Below, in pieces: positions 1-6,155 of a stretch of DNA of 22,178 nt (positions within the stretch are counted from its first letter, which is position 1; the number at the start of each line of letters is the position of its first letter). The notes under the pieces are model-generated. The model was not told the origin of the DNA. It searched no databases and saw nothing but the letters and a program-made list of their open reading frames with translations. The DNA lies in the IMG/VR virus record IMGVR_UViG_3300021197_000217, positions 1 to 22,178 of that record; one strand, given 5' to 3'. This DNA comes from a virus. Made by a program: the position numbers and the translations under genes.

Positions 1-72
1 TACGATATGCCTGTTGAAATAGAATTAAAGATAGGTAAGAATTGGCTTGACACTGAAGTAGTAAACCTGTAG
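1..72 (+). CDS. Family A DNA polymerase, C-terminal end (partial)
   Basis: Only the last 23 codons lie in the window, open at the left edge and ending in TAG at 70-72. The residues DMPVEIELKIGKNWLDTEV line up with the known C-terminus of E. coli DNA polymerase I (DVPLLVEVGSGENWDQAH): the D-x-P, the run of alternating hydrophobic and acidic residues, and the G-x-NW are all kept in place. This is the end of the palm domain in family A polymerases. A phage replicative polymerase directly upstream of an SSB-like gene and a recombination nuclease fits a replication operon. The match is short, so the call rests on this motif and on context. Confidence 0.65.
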   Translation, partial: YDMPVEIELKIGKNWLDTEVVNL

Positions 73-110
73 TATCATTCTACAACCCTGAAATAGGAGC
101 ATGAAAAATC

Positions 111-971
111 ATGGAAACAGGAACAGAAGTAATGGAACTAGACAACATGGACGCAATCGTTGCAGCATTTAACAGCGACGATGCTGAAGCACTTATGCAA
201 GCAAGTGGGCAGGGCGGTAACTCAAACCGTCAGGTAGGCTTGCCCCGAATTAATATCAACTACGATGCAGAGACAGAGGACGGTAAGTCCCTTACTCGTG
301 GCTCGTGGAAGATGTATCTTGATGGCAGGTTTTTGTATGCCGATAAGGTATCGATACGCCCAATCTTACGCACGTTTGAATACAGCCTTTGGGATCAGGA
401 CACAGGTACTTTCTCTTCCAAGACAGTCCAGAAGACAAGCCTGTCGGGTATGTTCCCAGCAAGTGATGGTGTAAACAAAGCGGGACGATTGACTCGTGAT
501 GAAGAAGACAAGCTGTCAAAGGATGACCCTGACTATCTAAGGTCACGTGCTGTTGTCTGTAATCAGGTAATCTATGCTAAGATCAGCGGAACGTTTAAGG
601 ATGCTGATGGTGTAGTCACAGAGATTGCTGATCAGCCTATTGTTTCATACTTCAAACGTTCTGGCTACAAGCCTATTGGTGACTTTATCGATAGCTTGGC
701 AAAGCAAAAGAAACTGATGCAGAAGTGTTCTGTTTCGCTAACCACTCACAAACATAAGAATGGTAGTGTAACTTACTGGACTCCTGTCCCTGCGTTAGAG
801 GGTGAAGTTAGCATCACAGATGAAGACAAGAAGCTAATGACAATGTTCGCTGAAACTGTAAAAGGTCACAATGAAAACATTATGAATCAGAACCGTGAAG
901 CTATGAAGCTGATCGCTGATGACGATGATGTAGATTTGGCAGCGGATTTTGACAATGCTAACGCTGCTTAA
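111..971 (+). CDS. Probable phage single-stranded DNA-binding protein
   Basis: A 286-residue protein starting at ATG 111, with AGGAG at 95-99 as ribosome binding site. An ATG at 101 is in another frame that soon stops. The body is a soluble beta-rich protein (for example RSYFKRSGYKPIGDFIDSL-like stretches in the second half), and the last 20 residues form an acidic tail with DDDDVDL. Acidic C-terminal tails are characteristic of SSBs, including T7 gp2.5, where they recruit polymerase and nucleases. The place between polA and a recombination nuclease supports the role. T7 gp2.5 is somewhat shorter (about 232 residues), and I see no unambiguous OB-fold signature by eye. The function is therefore inference from tail, size and neighbours; another recombination accessory protein is the main alternative. 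Confidence 0.5.
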   Translation: METGTEVMELDNMDAIVAAFNSDDAEALMQASGQGGNSNRQVGLPRININYDAETEDGKSLTRGSWKMYLDGRFLYADKVSIRPILRTFEYSLWDQDTGTFSSKTVQKTSLSGMFPASDGVNKAGRLTRDEEDKLSKDDPDYLRSRAVVCNQVIYAKISGTFKDADGVVTEIADQPIVSYFKRSGYKPIGDFIDSLAKQKKLMQKCSVSLTTHKHKNGSVTYWTPVPALEGEVSITDEDKKLMTMFAETVKGHNENIMNQNREAMKLIADDDDVDLAADFDNANAA

Positions 972-1851
972 AATACAAGACCACATGAGTAATGCTTTGC
1001 GGGGGGAAACTACTGTCTCCCCGCAAGCAGTTAAAGACTTTGCTGAAGAGTGTACTGAAGCAGCAGAGCGACAACTCGTTCGTCAACGGGGTGATTTCCG
1101 TATTCGTATGTCAGGTCTTGGTCGTCCCCTTTGCCAGCAGGTGCTGGAGAAGAAGGGCATCAAGGAAGACATGGAGTACAACACCCTGTTCCGATTTATG
1201 TTTGGTGACCTGACAGAATCAATCCTTATGCTTATAATGAAAGAGGCTGGGGTAGATATTGTTGACTACCAACGAGCCGTTCAGTTGCAGGTAGGAGACA
1301 CACTGGTCAACGGTACTCTTGATGTCATCATCCGTGATGAGTTGGGAGTAGAGAAGGTGTGGGATGTTAAGTCAGCAAGTGACTGGGCATTCAACTACAA
1401 GTTTACTGGTATGAACGGTGGCTACGACAAACTAAAAGAGGATGACCCCTTTGGCTATGTCATGCAGGGGTTTCTTTATGCGGAAGCTACAGGCTTACCG
1501 TTTGGGGGGTGGATCGTTGTTAACAAGTCTAGTGGTATGGTGGCTATTGTTGAAGTGCCGGATTGGGCGCAGGATGATAAAGAAGCCTATCTAAAAGATG
1601 CAGAAGAACGAGTCAAGTTTCTTACTAACCCTGATGTAGAACCGTTTGTTCCGTTCAAGTCAGAGTTTGAATCTTACAAGCGCAACGGTGAAGTCATACG
1701 AACAGGTAACAAGGTTCTGCCCAGACAGTGTAACTTGTGTGGGTACAGATCACATTGTTGGCCTGACGCTATTCTGCATGGTAAGGTTACTTCCAAAGCA
1801 AAGTTTCCACCGATGGTGTGGTATGACAAACTTAAAAATAAGGAAATGTAA
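955..1851 (+). CDS. PD-(D/E)XK exonuclease with Cas4/AddB-type iron-sulfur cysteines
   Basis: A 298-residue nuclease of the RecB/Cas4 branch. The core is visible in order: GDLTE with Glu88, then GTLDVII with Asp123, then WDVKSAS with Asp137 and Lys139, and a following Q-x-x-x-Y helix (MQGFLYAEA), the usual motif III of RecB nucleases. One N-terminal cysteine (Cys60, in GRPLCQQ) and a C-terminal CNLCGYRSHC cluster (Cys259, 262, 268) give the four-cysteine, N-plus-C layout that holds a 4Fe-4S cluster in Cas4 and AddB. Three starts are possible: TTG 949, ATG 955 and ATG 985. I take ATG 955, which overlaps the SSB gene by 17 bases, because the extra helical residues look like part of the N-terminal domain; no start has a strong Shine-Dalgarno. 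The likely role is end resection in phage recombination or degradation of host DNA. Confidence is high for the fold and moderate for the role. Confidence 0.82.
   Translation: MLTLLKIQDHMSNALRGETTVSPQAVKDFAEECTEAAERQLVRQRGDFRIRMSGLGRPLCQQVLEKKGIKEDMEYNTLFRFMFGDLTESILMLIMKEAGVDIVDYQRAVQLQVGDTLVNGTLDVIIRDELGVEKVWDVKSASDWAFNYKFTGMNGGYDKLKEDDPFGYVMQGFLYAEATGLPFGGWIVVNKSSGMVAIVEVPDWAQDDKEAYLKDAEERVKFLTNPDVEPFVPFKSEFESYKRNGEVIRTGNKVLPRQCNLCGYRSHCWPDAILHGKVTSKAKFPPMVWYDKLKNKEM
997..1026 (+). other. Strong RNA hairpin just after the ssb stop codon
   Basis: TTGCGGGGGGA (997-1007) pairs with TCTCCCCGCAA (1016-1026) in an 11-bp stem with one G:U pair and an 8-base loop. It lies 25 bases after the upstream stop codon and inside the first codons of the following nuclease gene. 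No T-run follows, so it is not a standard intrinsic terminator. It could protect the 3' end of the ssb message, serve as a processing site, or dampen translation of the nuclease. Confidence 0.5.
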
Positions 1852-1853
1852 AG

Positions 1854-2234
1854 ATGCCGTACCTGTTTGTGAAAGATTATGAGGTAGAACTCATGGAACT
1901 AAACAGTGACCTTAGTCATGTGTACATAGAGTCCAGCAATGCCACTGGGGGAGAACGCAGGGTAACTCGTTTGCGGTTACACAATAAGGGGCTACCCCTA
2001 ACTTTGGTTAATCACTACGGTACGGATGGTCACTTAATTTCTGACACAGAAGCACGAGACATAAAAAAGGTAGAGACTGAACTACAGCATATCAGTAGAA
2101 CGTCATTTTCAGGAGCGTATGTATGTGTGCCGATGCACCCTTTGACAAAAGAACTTACCAACATAGAAAAGTATTCACCCAAACTGGCAGGGTACCTAGA
2201 AAAAAGATTAATATCGATAGGGGTAACCTTTTGA
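1854..2234 (+). CDS. Hypothetical protein (126 aa)
   Basis: Starts at ATG 1854, two bases after the nuclease stop, with AAGGA at 1841-1845 as ribosome binding site. I do not recognise the family. The sequence is soluble, with a beta-rich first half (MPYLFVKDYEVELMELN and a pattern of alternating hydrophobics) and an HYGTDGHLISDTEARDIKKV stretch in the middle. There is no membrane segment or cysteine motif. Its stop overlaps the TTG start of the endonuclease I gene by three bases, so the two are probably translationally coupled. That coupling and its place in the replication operon suggest a DNA-metabolism accessory role, which is only inference. Confidence 0.75.
   Translation: MPYLFVKDYEVELMELNSDLSHVYIESSNATGGERRVTRLRLHNKGLPLTLVNHYGTDGHLISDTEARDIKKVETELQHISRTSFSGAYVCVPMHPLTKELTNIEKYSPKLAGYLEKRLISIGVTF
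2218..2233 (+). promoter_or_regulatory. Ribosome binding site and TTG start of endonuclease I
   Basis: AGGGG at 2219-2223 is followed after 7 bases by TTG 2231-2233, which overlaps the upstream TGA at 2232-2234. This decides the start: the only ATG upstream in frame (2123) would overlap the preceding gene by 112 bases and add 36 residues with no counterpart in T7 endonuclease I. Confidence 0.6.
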
Positions 2235-2602
2235 ATAACAAGGTAAAATACAGGTCTAAGTTTGAACTCAACTTGGCACGGACTTTAGTATCCAAGAACG
2301 TGACATTCTTTTACGAACAGGATAAGTTTGAATACATACCTGCCCCTCGACACTACACTCCAGACTTTTACTTCCCAGAAACAAACATTTACGTAGAAGC
2401 TAAAGGTCACCTAGATAAGGGTGACAGGGTGAAGATGGTACTGATGAAGAAACAACATCCTGACTTAGATATTCGGTTTGTCTTTATGAATGCTAAGAAT
2501 AAGATTTACAAGGGTAGCAAGACGACGTATGCTGCTTGGTGTGCAAGATACAACTTTGAATGGGCCGAAGGGTCTATTCCTATGGAGTGGGTAAAAAAAT
2601 GA
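2231..2602 (+). CDS. T7 endonuclease I-like Holliday junction resolvase
   Basis: A 123-residue homologue of T7 gp3 endonuclease I, the homodimeric PD-(D/E)XK enzyme that cuts branched DNA (Holliday junctions, Y forks) and helps break down host DNA and resolve replication intermediates before packaging. The catalytic set is complete: Glu12 (RSKFELN), Asp45 (YTPDF), Glu56 and Lys58 (YVEAKG). The later KKQHPDLDIRFVF and KIYKGSKTTY stretches match T7 gp3 (EQHPELDIRIVF, KLYKGSPTSY) almost residue for residue. It is shorter than T7 gp3 (149 residues), lacking about 8 residues at the N-terminus and the basic C-terminal extension. It starts at TTG 2231 and ends overlapping the next gene's ATG by four bases. 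Confidence 0.92.
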   Translation: MNNKVKYRSKFELNLARTLVSKNVTFFYEQDKFEYIPAPRHYTPDFYFPETNIYVEAKGHLDKGDRVKMVLMKKQHPDLDIRFVFMNAKNKIYKGSKTTYAAWCARYNFEWAEGSIPMEWVKK

Positions 2603-2943
2603 CCGACGATATTGAAATACAAAAGCAGGTGGAGATGATGTCTCTTTTACCAGACAGATACTACATCATACTTAAGCCTCTTGATGAAGAGAACTTTACC
2701 CTGACTGCCTACGATACAACAGATAAAACCTACGAGGATGACTCCGACTACAACCCCGCTATGATTATACAAGAGGGTATAATGGAGACGGTAAGGGAAG
2801 ACCTTGAGGATGTGTATGATAAGGGTGCGGCCTCAATAAAGTTTAACCTTGTTGCAGAATCTATGATTGAAGAGGTAGAAGAAGAGTTGAAGAATCAACA
2901 TGGTAACAATGTAATTAAAGTTAATTTTGGAAAGAAACAATGA
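2599..2943 (+). CDS. Hypothetical acidic protein (114 aa)
   Basis: Starts at ATG 2599, overlapping the endonuclease stop as ATGA, with GGAG at 2584-2587. A start at 2560 is possible but would sit inside the endonuclease gene. The protein is acidic and soluble, with a short beta-rich first half (RYYIILKPLDEENFTLTAYD) and a helical second half (MIEEVEEELKNQ). I do not recognise the family. It overlaps the following DUF3310 gene by four bases, again as ATGA, so endonuclease I, this gene and DUF3310 appear translationally coupled. The function is unknown. Confidence 0.75.
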   Translation: MTDDIEIQKQVEMMSLLPDRYYIILKPLDEENFTLTAYDTTDKTYEDDSDYNPAMIIQEGIMETVREDLEDVYDKGAASIKFNLVAESMIEEVEEELKNQHGNNVIKVNFGKKQ

Positions 2944-3188
2944 AACACGAAGAATACATGGTGAAAAGAATGAGGGACGATGATGTCGTTAACAAACCGC
3001 CACACTACAATCAAGCAGGTGTCGAGTGCATTGAGGCAATCCAAGCGGCGACAGACAATGGGTTTGAGTACTACCTACAAGGAAACATCATCAAGTACCT
3101 CTGGAGATACCGTTACAAAAACGGAGTTGAAGACCTCAAAAAAGCACAGTGGTACCTAACCAAACTAATCGAAACAAAGGGAGAATAA
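2940..3188 (+). CDS. DUF3310 family protein
   Basis: An 82-residue protein with the typical DUF3310 (SaV-like) layout: NKPPHYNQAGVECIEAI near residues 18-34, then a helix with a Gly-Asn-IIKYLWRYRYKNG core, then DLKKAQWYL. This small helical domain is very common in phage replication regions and is often loosely labelled a nucleotide kinase, although no P-loop is present here and the biochemical role is not settled. GGAAAG at about 2930-2935 serves as ribosome binding site. The start overlaps the upstream stop by four bases; the next gene, the ribonucleotide reductase, begins five bases after its stop. The position beside nucleotide metabolism is consistent with a dNTP-related role, but that is inference. 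Confidence 0.88.
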   Translation: MKHEEYMVKRMRDDDVVNKPPHYNQAGVECIEAIQAATDNGFEYYLQGNIIKYLWRYRYKNGVEDLKKAQWYLTKLIETKGE

Positions 3189-3192
3189 GAAC

Positions 3193-5112
3193 ATGAACAA
3201 CATGTTACCTACACCATACCAGCAGTTTATTCACAAGTCACGCTATGCTCGTTGGATTGATGGAGAAGAGCGTCGTGAGAATTGGGATGAAACTGTGGAT
3301 CGTTACATGGACTTTATGCAGAGTCAGGTAGAGGACAAGTGTAACGTTAAAGTAGATTTAGGTGAGGTTCGTGAGGCTGTTCTTAGTCTTCAGGTTATGC
3401 CGTCCATGAGGGCAATGATGACTTCAGGGCCAGCGTTGGCTCGTGACAATATCTGTGGGTACAACTGTAGTTACATTCCAGTTGATAGCCCACGTTCATT
3501 TGATGAGTGCATGTATATACTGATGTGTGGCACTGGTGTTGGCTTTAGTGTGGAGAGAGAGAATGTTGACAAATTACCTGTTGTATCTGATAATTTTAGT
3601 ACTTCTAGCACCGTAATTAATGTAGCAGATAGCAAGCCGGGATGGGCTAAAGCTTACCGTGAACTGGTTGCGTTGCTTTATGCAGGTCAGGTTCCTTCTT
3701 GGGATACCTCTGCTATTCGCCCCGCAGGTGCGCGGCTGAAGGTCATGGGCGGTAGAGCTAGTGGCCCCCAGCCGTTAATTGATCTGTTTAACTTTACCAT
3801 AGAAATATTCAAGAAGGCTGCTGGACGTAGGTTGTTTCCTATTGAGTGCCACGACCTCATGTGCAAGGTGGGCGAGGTAGTTGTTGTAGGGGGTGTTCGC
3901 AGGTCAGCCCTGATCAGCCTATCTAATTTAAATGACGATCAGATGCGTCACGCCAAAGCTGGGCAGTGGTGGGAAACAGAAGGTCAACGTGCGTTGGCTA
4001 ACAACTCTGTAGCCTACAAAACAAAGCCTGAGATGGGTACCTTTATGCGTGAGTGGCTTGCCTTGTACGATAGTAAGTCTGGTGAGCGTGGCATGTTTAA
4101 TCGTGAGGCTGCTGAAAAGCAAGTGGCTCGTAACGGTAGAAGAGAGACGGGACACATGTGGGGTACGAACCCTTGCAGTGAGATAGTCTTACGCCCATAC
4201 CAGTTTTGTAATTTGTCAGAAATAGTTGTCCGTGAAAATGACACACTAGAGTCTCTCAAACACAAAGTTAAACTAGCTACCATTCTTGGAACTATGCAGT
4301 CTACCCTGACTGACTTTAAGTATCTTAGAAAAGTGTGGAAGGATAACACAGAGGAAGAAAGGCTACTTGGGGTTTCTTTAACAGGCATCATGGATCATCA
4401 TGTTTTGTCCAAGAATGTTGATAGTAAAATATGGTTGCAGGAGATGCGTGACGTAGCGGTGGAAACAAACCGTGAGTATGCGGAGTTACTTGGTATACCT
4501 GTCAGTGCAGCAATCACCTGCGTCAAGCCTAGCGGAACTGTTTCTCAGCTTACAGACTCTGCTAGTGGTATTCACGCACGACACAACGATTACTTTATTC
4601 GTACTGTTCGTGGTGACAACAAAGACCCCCTAACACAGTTTCTTGTGGACAGTGGTGTACCTGCTGAACGAGATGTGATGAAGCCGGACAACGTAACAGT
4701 CTTCAGCTTCCCAATGCAGTCTCCCAAAGGAGCGGTTACCCGCACACAAACTACAGCCATAGAACAACTGGAGTTGTGGAAGACCTACGCTTTACACTGG
4801 TGCGAACACAAGCCTAGCATTACTGTATCAGTTAAGGAATCGGAATGGATGGATGTAGGAGCGTGGGTGTATGAGAACTTTGATGTAGCGTCAGGAGTTT
4901 CTTTCCTTCCTCACAGTGATCACACATACCAACAGGCACCCTATCAGGACATAGAGCCTGATGAATACCTTGAGTGGAAGCAACGCATGGAAGTGGTACA
5001 TATTGACTGGAACAAACTAACAGAGTTTGAAAAGGAAGATAACACCAGCGGCTCTCGTGAACTTGCCTGTACTGCAGGGGTTTGTGAAGTTGTGGACTTG
5101 ACAGCAGCATGA
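3193..5112 (+). CDS. nrdJ: Adenosylcobalamin-dependent (class II) ribonucleotide reductase
   Basis: A 639-residue enzyme that reduces ribonucleotides to deoxyribonucleotides, raising the dNTP supply for phage DNA synthesis. The active site is readable: Asn326, Cys328 and Glu330 (the N-x-C-x-E thiyl-radical motif in GTNPCSEI) and Cys339 (YQFCNLSE), with the partner redox cysteine probably Cys88 or Cys92 (NICGYNC). The C-terminal tail CTAGVC has the same C-x4-C spacing as the Lactobacillus leichmannii RTPR tail (CEGGAC), which re-reduces the active site. The VKPSGTVSQLTDSASGIH and FIRTVRGDN stretches are typical of monomeric B12-dependent enzymes. It is about 100 residues shorter than RTPR. There is no NrdB-like partner, consistent with use of the host's cobalamin cofactor. 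GGGAG at 3179-3183 is the ribosome binding site. Class II assignment is confident; whether NDPs or NTPs are the substrate is not visible. Confidence 0.9.
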   Translation: MNNMLPTPYQQFIHKSRYARWIDGEERRENWDETVDRYMDFMQSQVEDKCNVKVDLGEVREAVLSLQVMPSMRAMMTSGPALARDNICGYNCSYIPVDSPRSFDECMYILMCGTGVGFSVERENVDKLPVVSDNFSTSSTVINVADSKPGWAKAYRELVALLYAGQVPSWDTSAIRPAGARLKVMGGRASGPQPLIDLFNFTIEIFKKAAGRRLFPIECHDLMCKVGEVVVVGGVRRSALISLSNLNDDQMRHAKAGQWWETEGQRALANNSVAYKTKPEMGTFMREWLALYDSKSGERGMFNREAAEKQVARNGRRETGHMWGTNPCSEIVLRPYQFCNLSEIVVRENDTLESLKHKVKLATILGTMQSTLTDFKYLRKVWKDNTEEERLLGVSLTGIMDHHVLSKNVDSKIWLQEMRDVAVETNREYAELLGIPVSAAITCVKPSGTVSQLTDSASGIHARHNDYFIRTVRGDNKDPLTQFLVDSGVPAERDVMKPDNVTVFSFPMQSPKGAVTRTQTTAIEQLELWKTYALHWCEHKPSITVSVKESEWMDVGAWVYENFDVASGVSFLPHSDHTYQQAPYQDIEPDEYLEWKQRMEVVHIDWNKLTEFEKEDNTSGSRELACTAGVCEVVDLTAA

Positions 5113-5270
5113 ATTGTTGGCACTGTACATACGCCTTAACTTGGGGCGGTGACCATGACACAGAGGATGATCCAGATCATTCTATGGTCACCAACCTTAG
5201 TTGTTCAAACTGTGGGGCGTTTGTTTTAGTATATTTACCCAGAGACGAGGAAGAAGACGATGACGGATAA
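5109..5270 (+). CDS. Small zinc-ribbon protein (53 aa)
   Basis: A short gene starting at ATG 5109, overlapping the reductase stop as ATGA, and running to TAA 5268-5270. It begins MNCWHCTYAL and carries a second pair, LSCSNCGAF, at residues 31-38. The four cysteines (3, 6, 32, 35) give C-x2-C...C-x2-C, a classic zinc ribbon. The tail is strongly acidic (RDEEEDDDG). The start of the next gene lies inside its end (11-base overlap), so it sits in an unbroken coupled chain. It may bind nucleic acid or a partner protein, but the role is not known. The start is inferred from coupling, as no strong Shine-Dalgarno is present. Confidence 0.7.
   Translation: MNCWHCTYALTWGGDHDTEDDPDHSMVTNLSCSNCGAFVLVYLPRDEEEDDDG
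5148..5192. repeat. Nested inverted repeats inside the zinc-ribbon gene
   Basis: GGTGACCAT (5148-5156) and ATGGTCACC (5184-5192) are perfect 9-bp inverted repeats. Inside them ATGATC (5167-5172) and GATCAT (5175-5180) form a second perfect inverted repeat with two bases between. Each outer arm also contains GGTNACC, itself a palindrome. There is no T-run, so this is not an obvious terminator. Confidence 0.55.
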
Positions 5271-5487
5271 AGATAATGTGGTTATTATAGACGAAGTAGA
5301 ATACAAAGTAGATGACATGGGTCATGTGGATCAGTATACTGTTATGCAAATACGGGATGTACGTGATCAAATACAGAAGTTAAACTTTAGAATGGCCCAG
5401 CTACAGGCATCCCAGTCTACTTTTATGACTACATTAGCCAATAGTCTTAAGGAAACAAACAGTGATACAGATCAAGATAACGCCTGA
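5260..5487 (+). CDS. Small acidic coiled-coil-like protein (75 aa)
   Basis: Begins at ATG 5260 with GAGGAAG upstream (about 5247-5253) and overlaps the zinc-ribbon gene by 11 bases. The first 25 residues are acidic and beta-like (VVIIDEVEYKVDDM). Residues of about 28 to 65 (IRDVRDQIQKLNFRMAQLQ) show a heptad-like pattern with hydrophobics every three or four residues, then a Ser/Asp/Thr tail. This layout is common among small phage proteins of unknown role. I do not recognise a named family. It overlaps the following GTG-started gene by 26 bases. Confidence 0.7.
   Translation: MTDKDNVVIIDEVEYKVDDMGHVDQYTVMQIRDVRDQIQKLNFRMAQLQASQSTFMTTLANSLKETNSDTDQDNA
5449..5464 (+). promoter_or_regulatory. 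Ribosome binding site deciding a GTG start
   Basis: AAGGA at 5449-5453 lies 8 bases before GTG 5462-5464, inside the end of the previous gene. There is no ATG in frame nearby, so GTG is the likely initiation codon of the downstream nuclease-like gene. Confidence 0.6.
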
Positions 5488-5938
5488 TATAATAGCCCGT
5501 GCCAAAAAGAAAGCCGCCTCTGTAGGCATCCTACAGGGCAGCATAACTGGTAGTCTTAGTAATGTGGTGGGGGCTATAGGCGAGGTGATTGTAAAGGACT
5601 ACGTTGGCGGTACTGATGCCAACAACAAGGACTTTGATCTGCTGGTTGGAAACAAACGGGTGGACGTAAAGACCAAGCGTTGTAACACAACCCCATCACC
5701 TAACTACGACTGCTCTGTGTCAGCGCACGGAACCAAGCAGGACTGTGACAGTTACGTCTTTGTCCGTATTCTCACGGATCACAGCAAGGCGTGGATTCTT
5801 GGTGAGATACCAAAACAAACCTTCTACACAAAAGCAACCCGTTACAAGGTGGGTGACGTAGACCCAAGCAACGGCTTTGTATTCAAGGCTGATTGTTACA
5901 ATCTAGCAATACAGGAATTAGAACAAGTAGATGGCTAA
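5462..5938 (+). CDS. Putative PD-(D/E)XK-like endonuclease (158 aa)
   Basis: A 158-residue protein with a compact restriction-endonuclease-like core: an alpha-helix with Gly40-Glu41 (GAIGEVIVKDY), then FDLLV with Asp59, a tight turn (GNK), and VDVKTK with Asp68 and Lys70. Glu, Asp, then D-x-K at this spacing is the usual catalytic arrangement of the PD-(D/E)XK superfamily, here of the small nicking or structure-specific type. The C-terminal half is beta-rich (SYVFVRILTD, AWILGEIP), as in many such enzymes. No HNH or zinc motif is present. It starts at GTG 5462 and overlaps the next gene by eight bases. It could be a homing-type, host-DNA-degrading or packaging-related nuclease; the fold call is moderate and the role unknown. 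Confidence 0.6.
   Translation: MIQIKITPDIIARAKKKAASVGILQGSITGSLSNVVGAIGEVIVKDYVGGTDANNKDFDLLVGNKRVDVKTKRCNTTPSPNYDCSVSAHGTKQDCDSYVFVRILTDHSKAWILGEIPKQTFYTKATRYKVGDVDPSNGFVFKADCYNLAIQELEQVDG
5504..5538 (-). terminator. Possible weak terminator for leftward transcripts
   Basis: CTCTGTAGG (5518-5526) and CCTACAGGG (5530-5538) form a 9-bp stem with one G:U pair and a three-base loop. Read leftward, the stem is followed after five bases by TTTCTTTTT (complement of 5504-5512). The gap before the T-run and the location inside a coding gene make this only a candidate end for the late transcript. Confidence 0.25.
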
Positions 5939-6155
5939 CAAAAGCACAGAGGCTAACCTGTTTACATTTCAGGCTAATCTAAAACAGAACGGCACCATAG
6001 AGTTAACTTGGGAAGGAGTGAAGCCAGAGCAGTTTGAATCTGCAATGGTAGAGGGATTACCCCAGTGGGATGGCTCACACTCGACAGCATCCCTTCTACG
6101 GTACCTTCGGTCTATGGCAGATGAAATGATGGAGAAGTCCAGAAACTACATCTAG
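5931..6155 (+). CDS. Hypothetical protein (74 aa), last gene of the rightward operon
   Basis: Starts at ATG 5931 with an eight-base overlap with the nuclease-like gene, and ends with TAG at 6153-6155. The first half is beta-like (LFTFQANLKQNGTIELTWEG) and the second half is helical (SLLRYLRSMADEMMEKS). There is no cysteine, membrane segment or recognised domain. Its stop codon shares the palindrome CTAG with the stop of the opposing structural gene. The start has only a distant GGA (about 5913) upstream, so translation probably depends on coupling. The function is unknown. Confidence 0.7.
   Translation: MANKSTEANLFTFQANLKQNGTIELTWEGVKPEQFESAMVEGLPQWDGSHSTASLLRYLRSMADEMMEKSRNYI

Noticed and set aside
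949-954. TTG 949 as start of the RecB/Cas4-type nuclease
   Set aside because: ATG 955 is two codons later in the same frame and gives the same domain; nothing favours TTG.
1986-2000. AGGGG-CTA-CCCCT hairpin inside the 126-aa gene
   Set aside because: Only five base pairs with no T-run; expected by chance.
2123-2230. Longer endonuclease I starting at ATG 2123
   Set aside because: It would overlap the upstream gene by 112 bases and add residues with no counterpart in T7 endonuclease I; TTG 2231 has a well-spaced AGGGG.
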